A stretch of 64,000 nucleotides of DNA, taken from Candidatus Amarobacter glycogenicus (GTDB lineage: Bacteria; Chloroflexota; Dehalococcoidia; Tepidiformales; Tepidiformaceae). Both the position numbers and the translations under genes were made by a program. The notes under the pieces are model-generated. The model saw only the letters and a list, made by a program, of their open reading frames with translations, was not told where the DNA came from and searched no databases. The stretch lies in contig JADJZF010000001.1 of NCBI GenBank assembly GCA_016719395.1, positions 62,001-126,000 of the forward strand, read 5' to 3'. How positions within the stretch are numbered: the first letter of the stretch is position 1; each line of letters opens with the position of its first letter. This document shows, one piece after another, positions 1-8,188 of this stretch.

Positions 1-1
1 G

Positions 2-958
2 TGGTGGTTCCTGCCTGGCTTCGCCGCCGGGCTGTCGCTGCTTCTCACCGCCTGCGGGGGAGCCAGCGCCGACTCCGACGATGGGATCCGGGTGACGCTC
101 GTGACCCCGATCGTTTCGAATCCCACGCCCACAGTGATCCCGGGCACCACGCCCACCCCCATCGTCCCGCCGGAACTCGTCATCTCGACCTTCGAGGTGC
201 ACCAGGCCGGTGCAGTGCTCGTCTCGGTCACCGGCGACATCACGGGCGGGACAGCGAGCTTCCTTGGCCGCAACTACAAGCTCGCGAAAGGTTCGCAGAG
301 CATGTTCGCCTTCGTCGCGGTTGATACCGAAGACCCGGTTGGACCGCAGCCCCTCCGGGTCGACGTGACCCTGAAGAATTCGTCGAAGGTCACGCTCCAG
401 GACACCGTCCACGTCGTCCGCACCGACTGGACCGTCGACTCTCTCGAGTTCACGGACGAACAGACGCAGGCGTTGCTGGACCCGAAAGTGGTGGCCGACG
501 AGCTGGCGATGCTGAAGACCATTTACGGGGGGGTCACCCCCGAAAAGCTCTGGACGGGAGCCTGGCAGGTCCCGGTGATGGGAGCCCTCACCGCTCGCTA
601 CGGCGAACAACGGTCGATCAATGGCAGCGTCCCATCCGGCCATCACGGCGGGACCGACTTCGGCGCCGCGGAGGGGACTCCGGTCGTGGCAACCAACAGC
701 GGACGCGTCGTGCTTGCCCGGCAGCTGAAGGTACGCGGCACGATGGTCATCATTGACCACGGCGGGGGGCTCTTCTCCGGATATGCCCACCTGAGCAAGA
801 CGCTCGTGACCGAGGGCCAGCTCGTGGCCAGCGGCGACCCCATCGCCGAAGTGGGGAACACCGGACTCTCGACTGGCGCGCACCTGCACTGGGAGATGGC
901 GTCACAGGGTATCCTTCTCGATGCGCTCCGCTTCACCGACGGTACGAACGGGTTCTGA
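2..958 (+). CDS. M23 family peptidase lipoprotein (5' partial)
   Basis: Secreted peptidoglycan endopeptidase of the M23/LytM family. The reading frame is open from base 2 with no stop upstream, and it begins inside a signal peptide with a lipobox (LLLTACGG), so the true start lies left of the window. A TP-rich linker (TPIVPPE) and a beta-rich middle section follow. The C-terminal third is a full peptidase domain: the first zinc-ligand motif GHHGGTDFGA, then VIIDHGGGLFSGYAHL and the terminal HLHW motif. The zinc-binding His/Asp and the HxH are all present, so the enzyme is probably active. It is expected to sit on the outer face of the cytoplasmic membrane and trim or remodel the wall. The next gene starts 73 bases downstream on the same strand. 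Confidence 0.93.
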   Translation, partial: WWFLPGFAAGLSLLLTACGGASADSDDGIRVTLVTPIVSNPTPTVIPGTTPTPIVPPELVISTFEVHQAGAVLVSVTGDITGGTASFLGRNYKLAKGSQSMFAFVAVDTEDPVGPQPLRVDVTLKNSSKVTLQDTVHVVRTDWTVDSLEFTDEQTQALLDPKVVADELAMLKTIYGGVTPEKLWTGAWQVPVMGALTARYGEQRSINGSVPSGHHGGTDFGAAEGTPVVATNSGRVVLARQLKVRGTMVIIDHGGGLFSGYAHLSKTLVTEGQLVASGDPIAEVGNTGLSTGAHLHWEMASQGILLDALRFTDGTNGF

Positions 959-1031
959 GTTCGAAAGTGGGTGCGCAGGGACCGGAGCTCGACACCAGCT
1001 GTCGTCGTACAACCGCTACCATGCTCCGCCA

Positions 1032-1661
1032 ATGCGCAGCGACCCCGTACCACCGCGCCAGCCCTTGCTCTTCCAGCCGGTGGAGGCCGCCACGCCGTTC
1101 TCCTTCGCCCGAATCGTCGATGAGACTCGCGCGGTCTGGTTTCCCGGGATGGATGTCTATATCGAAGTCCGCTTCGCGGTCACCAGCGCGCTCGCGTCCA
1201 TCTGGTTCCACCGGATGGGGCGGGACAACCATGTCATCGTCTTTCACCCAATCCTGAACCGGCCCGATATGCCGATCGAGGTCGTCCGCTTCATCGCCAA
1301 GCACGAGCTCACGCACGTCCTCCACCCGGCGCCGGGCCACCCGCCGTGTTTCTGGGAGGATGAGCTCCGCGTCGGGCCCGAGCGGTTCGCGGTCTGGAGC
1401 TGGCTCCACACGAACTTCGCCAGCCCCATTCGCCGAACGCGCTGGGGGACTTCCGTCCTTCGCGATTGGCGGGATCGAACTCCGCCGCGCCTGACTCCCT
1501 ACACGCCCCATCTGGCGTTCGACGATCTGCCGTGGCGAGTGCTCTGTCCCGAAGGAGGGGCACAGCTCCGCTTCCTCCCCGAATGGGCGCCCGCGCCCGC
1601 ACCGCTAGCTTCCATTCGGTACTTCGCTTCTCCCTGTTCGCCGTTGCCGGTACCCTCGTAA
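1032..1661 (+). CDS. Putative zinc metallopeptidase (HExxH protein)
   Basis: A 209-residue protein with an HExxH-type motif (KHELTHVLHP) near its centre, preceded by the hydrophobic stretch PIEVVRFIA. This is the arrangement of zincin-type metallopeptidases (SprT, DUF45/M48-like). No signal peptide is visible, so it is probably cytoplasmic. I chose the ATG at 1032 over an in-frame start at 921, because 921 lies inside the upstream M23 gene and gives an uninformative N-terminus. The next gene begins 3 bases after the stop, so the two are probably co-transcribed. The family is inferred from the motif only; the substrate is unknown. Confidence 0.7.
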   Translation: MRSDPVPPRQPLLFQPVEAATPFSFARIVDETRAVWFPGMDVYIEVRFAVTSALASIWFHRMGRDNHVIVFHPILNRPDMPIEVVRFIAKHELTHVLHPAPGHPPCFWEDELRVGPERFAVWSWLHTNFASPIRRTRWGTSVLRDWRDRTPPRLTPYTPHLAFDDLPWRVLCPEGGAQLRFLPEWAPAPAPLASIRYFASPCSPLPVPS

Positions 1662-1664
1662 CTC

Positions 1665-2093
1665 GTGCAGCTCTGGCTCGAAGTCGAAGGCATCCCCGCC
1701 CGTCTTGAGCTGCCCGGGGGAGGCTCCGCCCTGGTTGCGTTCATGTCCTTTGCAGTCTCGCGCGGGTTTGGCGCCACCCACCCGCTCATCGCGCTGGCCG
1801 ACCGCCTGCACGATGAGCACCGGCTCCGGTTTGGCCCCCTGACGACTTTCTACGAAGCCGAGGCTGAAGACGCCGAGGATCGCGAGAAGCTGGAACTCGC
1901 CTGGCAGGATCCGGCGCCGCTCGCCCGGGATCTGGAGAAGTTGGCCGCAGCCATCGAGTCCGACGGCATGTGTGCCACCCTGGCACGGCGTGGGGACGGG
2001 GAATCGATCCCTCTCGAAGCCCGCGCGCTCGCCGGTCTGCTCGCCGGTCCCGCGGCCGATGGCCAGCGCGTCCGCCTGGTGTACGCCCTGTGA
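1665..2093 (+). CDS. Hypothetical protein
   Basis: A 142-residue protein that I do not recognise. It starts with GTG 3 bases after the metallopeptidase gene and its TGA overlaps the ATG of the methyltransferase gene (TGATG), so it is the middle gene of a three-gene operon. The N-terminus reads like a beta-rich domain (LWLEVEGIPARLELPGG). The middle is acidic and helical (EAEAEDAEDREKLELAW), followed by an alanine-rich helix. There are no membrane segments, cysteines or recognisable catalytic motifs. The translational coupling is the main reason for calling it real. Confidence 0.6.
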   Translation: MQLWLEVEGIPARLELPGGGSALVAFMSFAVSRGFGATHPLIALADRLHDEHRLRFGPLTTFYEAEAEDAEDREKLELAWQDPAPLARDLEKLAAAIESDGMCATLARRGDGESIPLEARALAGLLAGPAADGQRVRLVYAL

Positions 2094-2782
2094 TGCGGCG
2101 CCGCCGGGCAGCCATCAGCGCCCGCGAACGCTGGACCTCCGGGCTTTCCGCCTACTGCGCCGATGCCCTCAACTCGCAGGGCTTTATGGCCCTTGCGACA
2201 CCGCGAGTCGGGCGAATCATCGACCTGCTGGAACTGCGCCCTGGCCGTCGCTACCTGGACATTGGCTGTGGTACGGGCGCGTTCGCGGACCTCATCGCCA
2301 GCAAGGCGGGCATGGACGAGCCGCCGATCACGCTCGACATCAACGGTGGTTCGGGGCCGGTGGATATCACCGGGTGGCCCGAGAAGCTGCCGTTCCGCGA
2401 TGAGTCGTTCGACTGCATCACCAGTTTCTACTTCCTTCGGCGATTCGATGACGACGTCTGCCGGGCATTCGCCGAGGAGATCCGCCGGGTCCTCGCTCCT
2501 GGCGGGTCGGCGTTGTTTCTCGAATTCGCGCCGGTCCGGAGCGACCTCCTCAACCGCCTGCACACGCGTCTTCTCGGCTTCGGCTGCGCCGAAGTCGACC
2601 TCCGCGGCTGGGGGCGGCTGGCCGCGCTCTATACCGAGGTGGGATTCGATGCGATCAACCTCGTGAACGTCGGGCCGTTTCTCGTGCCCCCGCTCCCGCG
2701 GGTGGGAGTGCTGGTGCGTAGAGCCGAAGCGCCCCCCGCCGGAAACCAGGAACCCATCCGGGACTCCGGCGACCCCGGATAA
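2093..2782 (+). CDS. Class I SAM-dependent methyltransferase
   Basis: A 229-residue class I methyltransferase. The SAM-binding motif I is clear (YLDIGCGTGAFADLIA). An acidic residue at the end of strand 2 (TLDINGG), the motif-IV region (DESFDCITSFYFLRR) and the post-motif VLAPGGSALFLEF follow in the usual order of the Methyltransf_11 fold. The ATG at 2093 overlaps the previous stop and suits a translationally coupled operon; longer in-frame starts at 1970 would overlap the previous gene entirely. The substrate cannot be predicted. A strong intrinsic terminator follows within a few bases of the stop. Confidence 0.85.
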   Translation: MRRRRAAISARERWTSGLSAYCADALNSQGFMALATPRVGRIIDLLELRPGRRYLDIGCGTGAFADLIASKAGMDEPPITLDINGGSGPVDITGWPEKLPFRDESFDCITSFYFLRRFDDDVCRAFAEEIRRVLAPGGSALFLEFAPVRSDLLNRLHTRLLGFGCAEVDLRGWGRLAALYTEVGFDAINLVNVGPFLVPPLPRVGVLVRRAEAPPAGNQEPIRDSGDPG

Positions 2783-2786
2783 ACGA

Positions 2787-2815
2787 AAGAGGCCCGCCGG
2801 CAAGACGGGCCTCTT
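2787..2815. terminator. Intrinsic terminator between convergent genes
   Basis: A perfect 10-bp stem, AAGAGGCCCG paired with CGGGCCTCTT, around a short loop. It lies between the methyltransferase gene (+) and the surface-protein gene (-), so it can serve both convergent transcripts. Confidence 0.8.
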
Positions 2816-2836
2816 GGACGATGGGGTGCCCGGGAA

Positions 2837-3400
2837 TTAGGAGTTTCGTACCCGCGAGGCCACGCCCACGCCCGCAAGCCCCAGGGCGGCGGCGACGAGC
2901 ATGAACTCGATCAGCGGCAACGAAGCCCCGGGACCGGAACTAACGGTGGAACCAGCCACGGGCGCGGCCGGTGTCTTGGCCGGGGGCGCCGCGGTTGGCA
3001 CCGCCTGCGTCACCGTGAGGTTGATGGTATTCAGGCGGTAGTTCGCCCAGCTGCCGGTCTCGTTCGCCTTCTGGCCGCCGATGAAGAAGGAGACAGCCGA
3101 ACCGTCGGCGCCGCAGCCGGGACTGGAATTGGGGTCGAGCGCGGGGGAATCGAGCGCGTAGCGCGCTTCACCGTTGGCATAGAACACGGTCGAGACGCCG
3201 CAGGTTGAACTCCCGATGCGCGCCTCGATGAGTGTGCCGGGAGGCGGCTGCGTTCCGTTCACCGTGACGTTGCCGACGAACCGCGAAGGTGGATTGGGTG
3301 GCGATTGACCGAGTGCCGTACCCGCCACCAGTGCTCCTGCGAGGGCGGCCGCCATGGCCGCCGCCGTCGCCATTCGTATTGCTCGACCTACTCTGCTCAC
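2837..3400 (-). CDS. Small secreted protein with C-terminal membrane anchor
   Basis: A 187-residue envelope protein of unknown function. It has a signal peptide (residues 1-31), a compact domain beginning SPPNPPSRFVGNVTVNG and ending SWANYRLNTINLTV with two cysteines (SSTCGVSTV and SPGCGADGS), a Pro/Ala/Thr linker and a C-terminal hydrophobic helix (LMLVAAALGLAGVGVA-like) followed by SRVRNS. That tail looks like a membrane anchor or sorting signal. It is a clear paralogue of the gene at 37807, sharing motifs such as GTLIEARIGS, ALDP and GGxKANETG. The start is GTG with GAGGAGG 5-6 bases upstream. It is divergent from the VTC operon. Confidence 0.8.
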   Translation of the reverse strand: MSRVGRAIRMATAAAMAAALAGALVAGTALGQSPPNPPSRFVGNVTVNGTQPPPGTLIEARIGSSTCGVSTVFYANGEARYALDSPALDPNSSPGCGADGSAVSFFIGGQKANETGSWANYRLNTINLTVTQAVPTAAPPAKTPAAPVAGSTVSSGPGASLPLIEFMLVAAALGLAGVGVASRVRNS

Positions 3401-3782
3401 TGTGTCCTCCTCGGAAGGCTTGGTCCGCCAGGACTGGTCAGGTCAACGGGCTAGCGCTGCTTCTGGTCTTCCAGTACGCCCGCCCCCTTCGGTGAACGTT
3501 GCGGGACCGTTCGGCCCTGGGGCGCCGGAGGGCGCCGGGGAAGAAGCCTTCGAACTTCTGTAGCGGATTGTTGTGGGAGAAGTCAGCCGTGACAACCCCC
3601 GAAATCCCTTATCGGTCAGTTTTTCTGGCAATTCGAACTCGGGATGGGGGCGAGCGGTTGAACAAGAGGCTTAACCTTCACAGCCGATTCCCAGCTTTCT
3701 CTCACCGTCACCTAATCATCTGATAACACCATCTACCATACGCAGGGCGCTCCCCGGGGCTCCCAGGTTCGGAGGTATCCCG
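3401..3782. other. Divergent intergenic region, no gene seen
   Basis: A 382-bp region between the divergent surface-protein and VTC genes. It contains the ribosome binding sites of both: GAGGAGG (minus strand, next to 3400) and GGAGGT (plus strand, near 3774). An AT-richer patch at about 3705-3745 could hold the VTC promoter. A short G/C-rich hairpin lies near 3517-3540 (GGCGCCGGAGGGCGCC). I see no ORF with coding character. Confidence 0.4.
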
Positions 3783-4607
3783 ATGCTCCCCCAATTCGCG
3801 CCAGGGCCCGCCCTCCTGGAGGCATTGCCCCAGGCTCCCCTTCGGGACGATTTGGGCGGGCAACTCGCGCCGTTTGAGCCGGTCTCGCTTGCCGAAATGG
3901 ATTCGGTCGCGCTGTTCGAACGGCGCGATACCAAGTTCGTCCTCAGCGAAACTCGCCTCGCAGCGTTTCTGGAGGCGCTCGCCGGCAGATACCGCGTGCT
4001 CGAGATCGACGACACTCGGGTCCACGGCTACCGTACCGTGTACTTCGATACTCCCGGTCTCGGCCTGTTCTATGACCATCACAACGCCCGTGCACGGCGC
4101 TTCAAGGTCCGCAGCCGGATGTACGTGGACTCCCACGCGTCGTACTTCGAGATTAAAGCGAAAGACGGCCGCGAGAACACGGTTAAGTCGCGCACCCGTA
4201 CGCAGCGGATGGTCACGGCCGTCTCTCCCGTTGAGTCGACGTTCATCGAAACGCACGCGCCCTACCCGATGGGCGAGCTGGCACCACGCCTGCTGAATTC
4301 GTTTTCCCGTATCACCCTGGTGGACCTGGAGCGCGGAGAGCGGCTGACGCTGGACCTCGGGCTGACGTTCGCCGCCAACGGAGAGGTCGCCGGTCTGCCA
4401 GGGCTCGTCGTGGCCGAACTCAAGCAGCCCCGCGCGGCCCACGATTCACCGTTCCTGGCGCTCGCCCGCGAGACAAACCTCCACCCGTCCGGATTCAGCA
4501 AGTACTGCATTGGCGTGTCCTTGCTCTATCCCGGTATCAAACACAACGCCTTCAATCCCGAACTCCGCCTCGCCCGGCGCATCACTGGAGCGACCGATGT
4601 CCGCTGA
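3783..4607 (+). CDS. VTC domain polyphosphate polymerase
   Basis: A 274-residue VTC-type triphosphate-tunnel enzyme, the family of the yeast Vtc4 catalytic domain, which makes polyphosphate from ATP. Motifs of the tunnel are visible in order: FERRDTKFVLS, YRTVYFDTPGLGLFYDHHNA, the basic stretch RRFKVRSRMY, the lysine-rich strand YFEIKAKDGREN, VKSR, and near the C-terminus VVAELKQPR and SKYCIGVSLLYP. The ATG is preceded by GGAGGT. It overlaps the DUF4956 gene by 11 bases and a CotH gene follows. This gene order recurs widely in bacteria and suggests one functional unit. The reaction is inferred from the family. Confidence 0.88.
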   Translation: MLPQFAPGPALLEALPQAPLRDDLGGQLAPFEPVSLAEMDSVALFERRDTKFVLSETRLAAFLEALAGRYRVLEIDDTRVHGYRTVYFDTPGLGLFYDHHNARARRFKVRSRMYVDSHASYFEIKAKDGRENTVKSRTRTQRMVTAVSPVESTFIETHAPYPMGELAPRLLNSFSRITLVDLERGERLTLDLGLTFAANGEVAGLPGLVVAELKQPRAAHDSPFLALARETNLHPSGFSKYCIGVSLLYPGIKHNAFNPELRLARRITGATDVR

Positions 4608-5247
4608 CTTCTCTGACTTCGCGATCGGTGCAGGGCTGAACCTTCTCAGCGCCATCATCATCGTCCGGTTCATCTACTACCCGTGGACGCAGAACCGCAG
4701 CTACGTCTTCACGTTCCTGGCGTTCAACCCAACGATTTACTTCGTCATGGCTCTGCTTACGAGCATCGAACTGAGCGTCGGTGTCGGCTTCGGGCTGTTC
4801 GCCATCTTCTCGGTCATCCGCTATCGAACCGAAGAGATGCCGATCCGCGAGATGACCTACCTCTTCATCATCATCGCCTTGCCGGTGATGAACTCCGTAA
4901 TCGGTGATGGTGATGAGGCCGACAAGATCATCGTCGCCAACATCGTGATTATCGCCTTGCTGTTCATCCTCGAACACGAGTGGGGCTTCAAGTTCGAGCA
5001 CCACAAGAAGGTCACCTACGAGAAGATCGAACTCATCACTCCAGCACGGCGCGGCGAGCTCATCGCCGACCTCACCGAACGTACAGGCCTGCCCGTCACT
5101 CGTGCCGAGGTCGGCCGGATTGACTTCCTGAGGGACACGGCCGAAGTCACCATCTACTACGACGAGCGGGCGATTAACGGCCGGGCGGCCCGCAAGGCGG
5201 GACTTGCCGCCGAATACCACCCGCTCGTCGGCCGCACCGAAGACTAA
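4597..5247 (+). CDS. DUF4956 domain membrane protein
   Basis: A 216-residue protein whose first two thirds hold about four membrane helices (GLNLLSAIIIVRFIYYP, YVFTFLAFNPTIYFVMALL, GVGFGLFAIFSVIRYR, YLFIIIALPVMNS, IIVANIVIIALLFIL). A soluble alpha/beta C-terminal domain (residues ~135-216) follows. The motif FAIFSVIRYRTEEMPIREMT is characteristic of the DUF4956 family, which is usually next to VTC polymerases. It starts 11 bases inside the VTC gene, so translation is coupled. It is likely the membrane partner of the polymerase, perhaps a channel or anchor; that role is inferred from context. Confidence 0.88.
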   Translation: MSADFSDFAIGAGLNLLSAIIIVRFIYYPWTQNRSYVFTFLAFNPTIYFVMALLTSIELSVGVGFGLFAIFSVIRYRTEEMPIREMTYLFIIIALPVMNSVIGDGDEADKIIVANIVIIALLFILEHEWGFKFEHHKKVTYEKIELITPARRGELIADLTERTGLPVTRAEVGRIDFLRDTAEVTIYYDERAINGRAARKAGLAAEYHPLVGRTED

Positions 5248-5288
5248 TCCCGTCTCGCTCCGGCCCGGTGCTCAAGAGGAGTCCTCCA

Positions 5289-6881
5289 ATGAACGACCCG
5301 GTCTACTTCCGTTTTCTCCAGCGGCGGTTCGCCCGCCGGCAAGTGCTCATCTTTGCGGGGGGCGCAGGCGCGGCGGCCATCCTCGCGGGCTGCGGCGGCA
5401 AGAGCTCGACCTCCGCTGACAGCGGGGCCTCCCAGGCTCCTGCGACACCGGCGCCGGTCCGCCCCGCCGGTTGGCACGACGACTCCCATGGGGCCGAGGC
5501 GGACCCGGATTACGGCATGGTCTTCCCCACGGACAAGGTCAATCAGGTCGCCATCACGGTCTCCGCGGAGAACTGGCAGAAGATGTTGGATGACATGACC
5601 GGTCTCTTCGGCGCTCGCGGAACCGGCGGGACCCGGGGCGGTGGTCGCGTCCCCGGTGGCCAGGGCGATGTCCCCCCCGGAGGCGGCCAACAGGGTGGAC
5701 CGGTGGCCGGCGGCGGCGGCGACTTCACCTCTACCAACCCGATCTGGGTGCCCGCCACTGTGGCGTTCAACGGCCGGACGTGGACGAATGTCGGCGTCCG
5801 CTTCAAAGGCAACTCGACGCTTTCGAATGGCTGGCGCAATGGCACCGACAAGCTTCCGCTCAAGCTCGACTTCGACGAGTTCGAAGAGGACTACCCCGAG
5901 ATCGATGGCCAGCGGTTCTACGGCTTCAAGCAGTTTTCCCTTTCGAACAACCAGAACGACCAGACCTTCATGCGAGAGACTGTCGCCTACAGCCTTCTCG
6001 ATGAGGCGGGCTTGCCGGCTTCGAAGACCGCACCCTGGCAGATCACCTTCGACCATGGCGACGGCGCCAAAGTGCTCGGGATCTACACCGCTGTTGAGGT
6101 CGTCGACGATACGGTGGTCTCGCGCTGCTTCAGCGATGGAAGCGGCAACATCTACGAAGGCGACGGCCGCGCCGCCAGCTTCGCGGCCGGCACCCAGTCA
6201 CAGATCGAGGCGAGCTTCCAGGCGGAGGGCGGAGAGAATCCTGATTGGTCCGACATCCGCGCGTTGTACGACGCCATCCATGCGACGACCCGGAACACGG
6301 ATGCGGCGGCATGGCGGAAGGGCCTCGAAAAGGTCTTCGATATCGACGGCTTCCTGGAGTGGCTGGCTATCGCCGCGACTCTCCAGCACTGGGACACCTA
6401 CGGGCAGATGTCCCACAACTACTTCCTCTACAACAACCCGGCGGATGGCCGGCTCACCTGGATCTCCTGGGACCACAACGAGGTCCTCGCAAACGGTCTC
6501 GCCGGTGCGGGCGGGGGGGTGCAGGTGGCGCCCGGCGGCGTCCCTCAGGGTGCGCCCGCCGGGAACCAGCCGGGCGGCGGCGGCGGGATGAACCGCAGCG
6601 TGAGCTTCGATAAGTCGAGCATCGGCACTGCCTGGCCCCTGATCCGGTATGTCCTCGACCAGCCGGAGTACCTGGCGCGATACCACGGAATGCTGAAGCA
6701 GACGCTGTCGCTCTTCGATTCCACGAAGCTGGCGGCGAAGTACCAGTCGCTGGCGGCCGTCCGGCGGCCCCACCTCGGCTCGGAAGTGACCGAAGCAGCC
6801 TTCGCTTCCGCAGTCCAGGCGCTGACCGCAATTACGAAGGATCGCGCAGCTGCACTGAAGGCATATGTGGACGCGCTCTGA
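5289..6881 (+). CDS. CotH kinase family lipoprotein
   Basis: A 530-residue CotH-type protein kinase-like lipoprotein. The N-terminus has an arginine-rich segment, a hydrophobic stretch (VLIFAGGAGAAAILAGC) and a lipobox ending in Cys-Gly-Gly, so it should be exported, possibly by Tat, and lipid-anchored. The domain carries the CotH signatures VGVRFKGNSTLS, LKLDFDEF, FYGFKQFSLSNNQND and LQHWDTYGQMSHNYFLY followed by WDHNE, the metal/ATP-binding end. Two Gly/Pro/Gln-rich low-complexity insertions (about residues 115-145 and 405-440) look like flexible loops. The ATG at 5289 has AGGAG 8 bases upstream. It is the third gene of the VTC/DUF4956 operon, and a terminator follows at 6911. Confidence 0.9.
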   Translation: MNDPVYFRFLQRRFARRQVLIFAGGAGAAAILAGCGGKSSTSADSGASQAPATPAPVRPAGWHDDSHGAEADPDYGMVFPTDKVNQVAITVSAENWQKMLDDMTGLFGARGTGGTRGGGRVPGGQGDVPPGGGQQGGPVAGGGGDFTSTNPIWVPATVAFNGRTWTNVGVRFKGNSTLSNGWRNGTDKLPLKLDFDEFEEDYPEIDGQRFYGFKQFSLSNNQNDQTFMRETVAYSLLDEAGLPASKTAPWQITFDHGDGAKVLGIYTAVEVVDDTVVSRCFSDGSGNIYEGDGRAASFAAGTQSQIEASFQAEGGENPDWSDIRALYDAIHATTRNTDAAAWRKGLEKVFDIDGFLEWLAIAATLQHWDTYGQMSHNYFLYNNPADGRLTWISWDHNEVLANGLAGAGGGVQVAPGGVPQGAPAGNQPGGGGGMNRSVSFDKSSIGTAWPLIRYVLDQPEYLARYHGMLKQTLSLFDSTKLAAKYQSLAAVRRPHLGSEVTEAAFASAVQALTAITKDRAAALKAYVDAL

Positions 6882-6910
6882 ATCACGGCCCCCGAAGATC
6901 CCGGGAAATG

Positions 6911-6957
6911 CCGAAGGGCCGTTCCTGCCCCCTGGAGGGTGGGAAACGGCCCTTTTG
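6911..6957. terminator. Bidirectional intrinsic terminator
   Basis: A long hairpin with outer arms CCGAAGGGCCGTT and AACGGCCCTTTTGG and an inner GC-rich extension. T-runs suit termination of the CotH operon on the plus strand. On the minus strand the stem is preceded by CCAAAAGGGCC, so a transcript from the gene-free region to the right could also end here. Confidence 0.8.
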
Positions 6958-7545
6958 GCGTGTGGAGGTCGTCTATCGATGAACCCTGCCTGCCCATCCT
7001 TGTCACCGGGGGGCTCAGCTTGCGCTTGCTCCCCGGGAGCGGCCCCCGGTTCGGACTTGCGCCCTACACCGGGAACAAACCTGCAGGCTCGCACCACTGC
7101 GCGCTGCCGGGCTTCTCAGCACCGGGGGCTTCCCGGCCGGGCTGCCTTGCGGCGCCTCACAACCAGTACCACCCTGCCTCGGGACGGTTGCCCGCCTTCG
7201 GCCCCGCTGGTGGTGGCCTTCCTCTCTCCGAGGCCGTGACCCCGGAAGTCGGAAGACCTTCGGCGATTCCAGGCCGGTAGGCCTTTCCCCGCCTGCGGTG
7301 TGGCCCTCGACCACCCCGCCTCCAACGCCGCGAAATGTAGTGGTCCTGATGGCCACTTCCAAGTGACTTATGACGTCTGGCGACGGGCTTCACGAACCCT
7401 TGAAGAAGGGGTGTGATTATCGTCTCGAACCGAATTCGAGAGTGACAGAACGTCGATGGCCCGGCTCTTGGGCTTATGTGGCGCGCTCGGTAAAGACCGT
7501 TCAGCTCAGCCCGCCATGAGGCGTTGGGAGGCTATCATCCGGCCC
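6958..7545. other. GC-rich gene-free region, candidate structured RNA (minus strand)
   Basis: 588 bp with no convincing ORF; the frames present have no homology-like features and differ in composition from neighbouring genes. The minus strand is full of potential stems and GNRA-like or CGCAAG-type loops (CGCCGCAAGGC, GAGCAAGCGCAAGCT, GGCGCAAGTCC). The stretch GCAGGCAGGG near 6985 can pair with GCCTGCAGG near 7080. It would end at the terminator at 6911-6957. I could not match it to RNase P RNA, tmRNA, 6S or SRP RNA. It is either a structured ncRNA or degenerate spacer. Confidence 0.4.
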
Positions 7546-7881
7546 ATGTGGATCATGGTTGCCGGGCCCTGGGGCCTTGGAACACGCAGCGAGGAAGAGA
7601 AGGCTGCGAACCTTCGCCGCATGAACCAGGCGGCGTTGGAGGTCTTTAACCTCGAACACGTGCCGATCATCGGCGTCAATGCCGCGCTGCCGCTGCTGCT
7701 CGAAGCGCCCATAGAGCGCCACCGGGAGATCATGATGGGGGTCTCGCTCGCCCTCGCGGAGCGGTGCGACGCGATCCTGAGGCTCCCCGGGGAGTCGTCC
7801 GGGGCGGATGAGGAGGTGGCGGTGCTTCGCGCTGCGGGAAAGCCTGTCTGGTACAGCATCTCGGAGATACCGGCGGGCTGA
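7546..7881 (+). CDS. DUF4406-like protein (nucleoside deoxyribosyltransferase fold)
   Basis: A 111-residue single-domain protein. It begins with strand-loop WIMVAGPWG, then a helix with RRMNQAALEVF, a second strand (VPIIGVNAALPLL), a helix (REIMMGVSLALAERCDAIL) and a late strand (GKPVWYSI). This resembles DUF4406 and nucleoside 2-deoxyribosyltransferase-like folds. The catalytic role is not established. I chose ATG 7546 because the conserved fold starts there; ATG 7516 in the same frame adds ten residues and cannot be ruled out. It is convergent with the toxin-antitoxin pair, 8 bases away. Confidence 0.65.
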   Translation: MWIMVAGPWGLGTRSEEEKAANLRRMNQAALEVFNLEHVPIIGVNAALPLLLEAPIERHREIMMGVSLALAERCDAILRLPGESSGADEEVAVLRAAGKPVWYSISEIPAG

Positions 7882-7888
7882 AACTCGC

Positions 7889-8188
7889 TCAATCCGGATG
7901 TGGCCCGATGGCCAGGACCGAGATGACGTTGCGCCCGGGACCGTAGCAAAACCAGATTCGCCACGCTCCAGGCGCACGATTCTCGACGTAGGCTTCCCAA
8001 ACGGCCTCTCCATTTGGGCCAGCTTTGGTCCGGTAGCGATGCGTGTTCAGCCCTGGGTGCCGCGGATTCGATTGTAGCCGGGCGAGCGCGTGTTCGATCT
8101 TCCGCAGCCGAACTGCGTCGCCGGTTTCTCCGGCGAGTGTGGCGAGCAGCGACTCCGCCTCGAACGAAAGGTCGAGGTCGAACGGCAC
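7889..8188 (-). CDS. RelE/ParE-like toxin
   Basis: A 99-residue protein with the size and pattern of a RelE/ParE superfamily toxin: a helical N-terminus (LSFEAESLLATLAGETGDAV), the helix KIEHALARLQSNPRHPGL, then a beta sheet with an R-x-WRIWF-type strand (GAWRIWFCYGPGRNVISVL) ending AIGPHPD. The start codon is GTG, directly abutting the TAG of the upstream antitoxin gene, so translation is coupled. Toxins of this family cleave mRNA on the ribosome or inhibit gyrase; which of these applies cannot be told here. Confidence 0.75.
   Translation of the reverse strand: MPFDLDLSFEAESLLATLAGETGDAVRLRKIEHALARLQSNPRHPGLNTHRYRTKAGPNGEAVWEAYVENRAPGAWRIWFCYGPGRNVISVLAIGPHPD

Noticed and set aside
6958..7545. 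RNase P RNA in the gene-free region
   Set aside because: A loose likeness to the 3' part (GAGCAAG, TGAGCC) but the conserved GGAAAGUCC core and the ACAGAAC-type end are not found in the right order.
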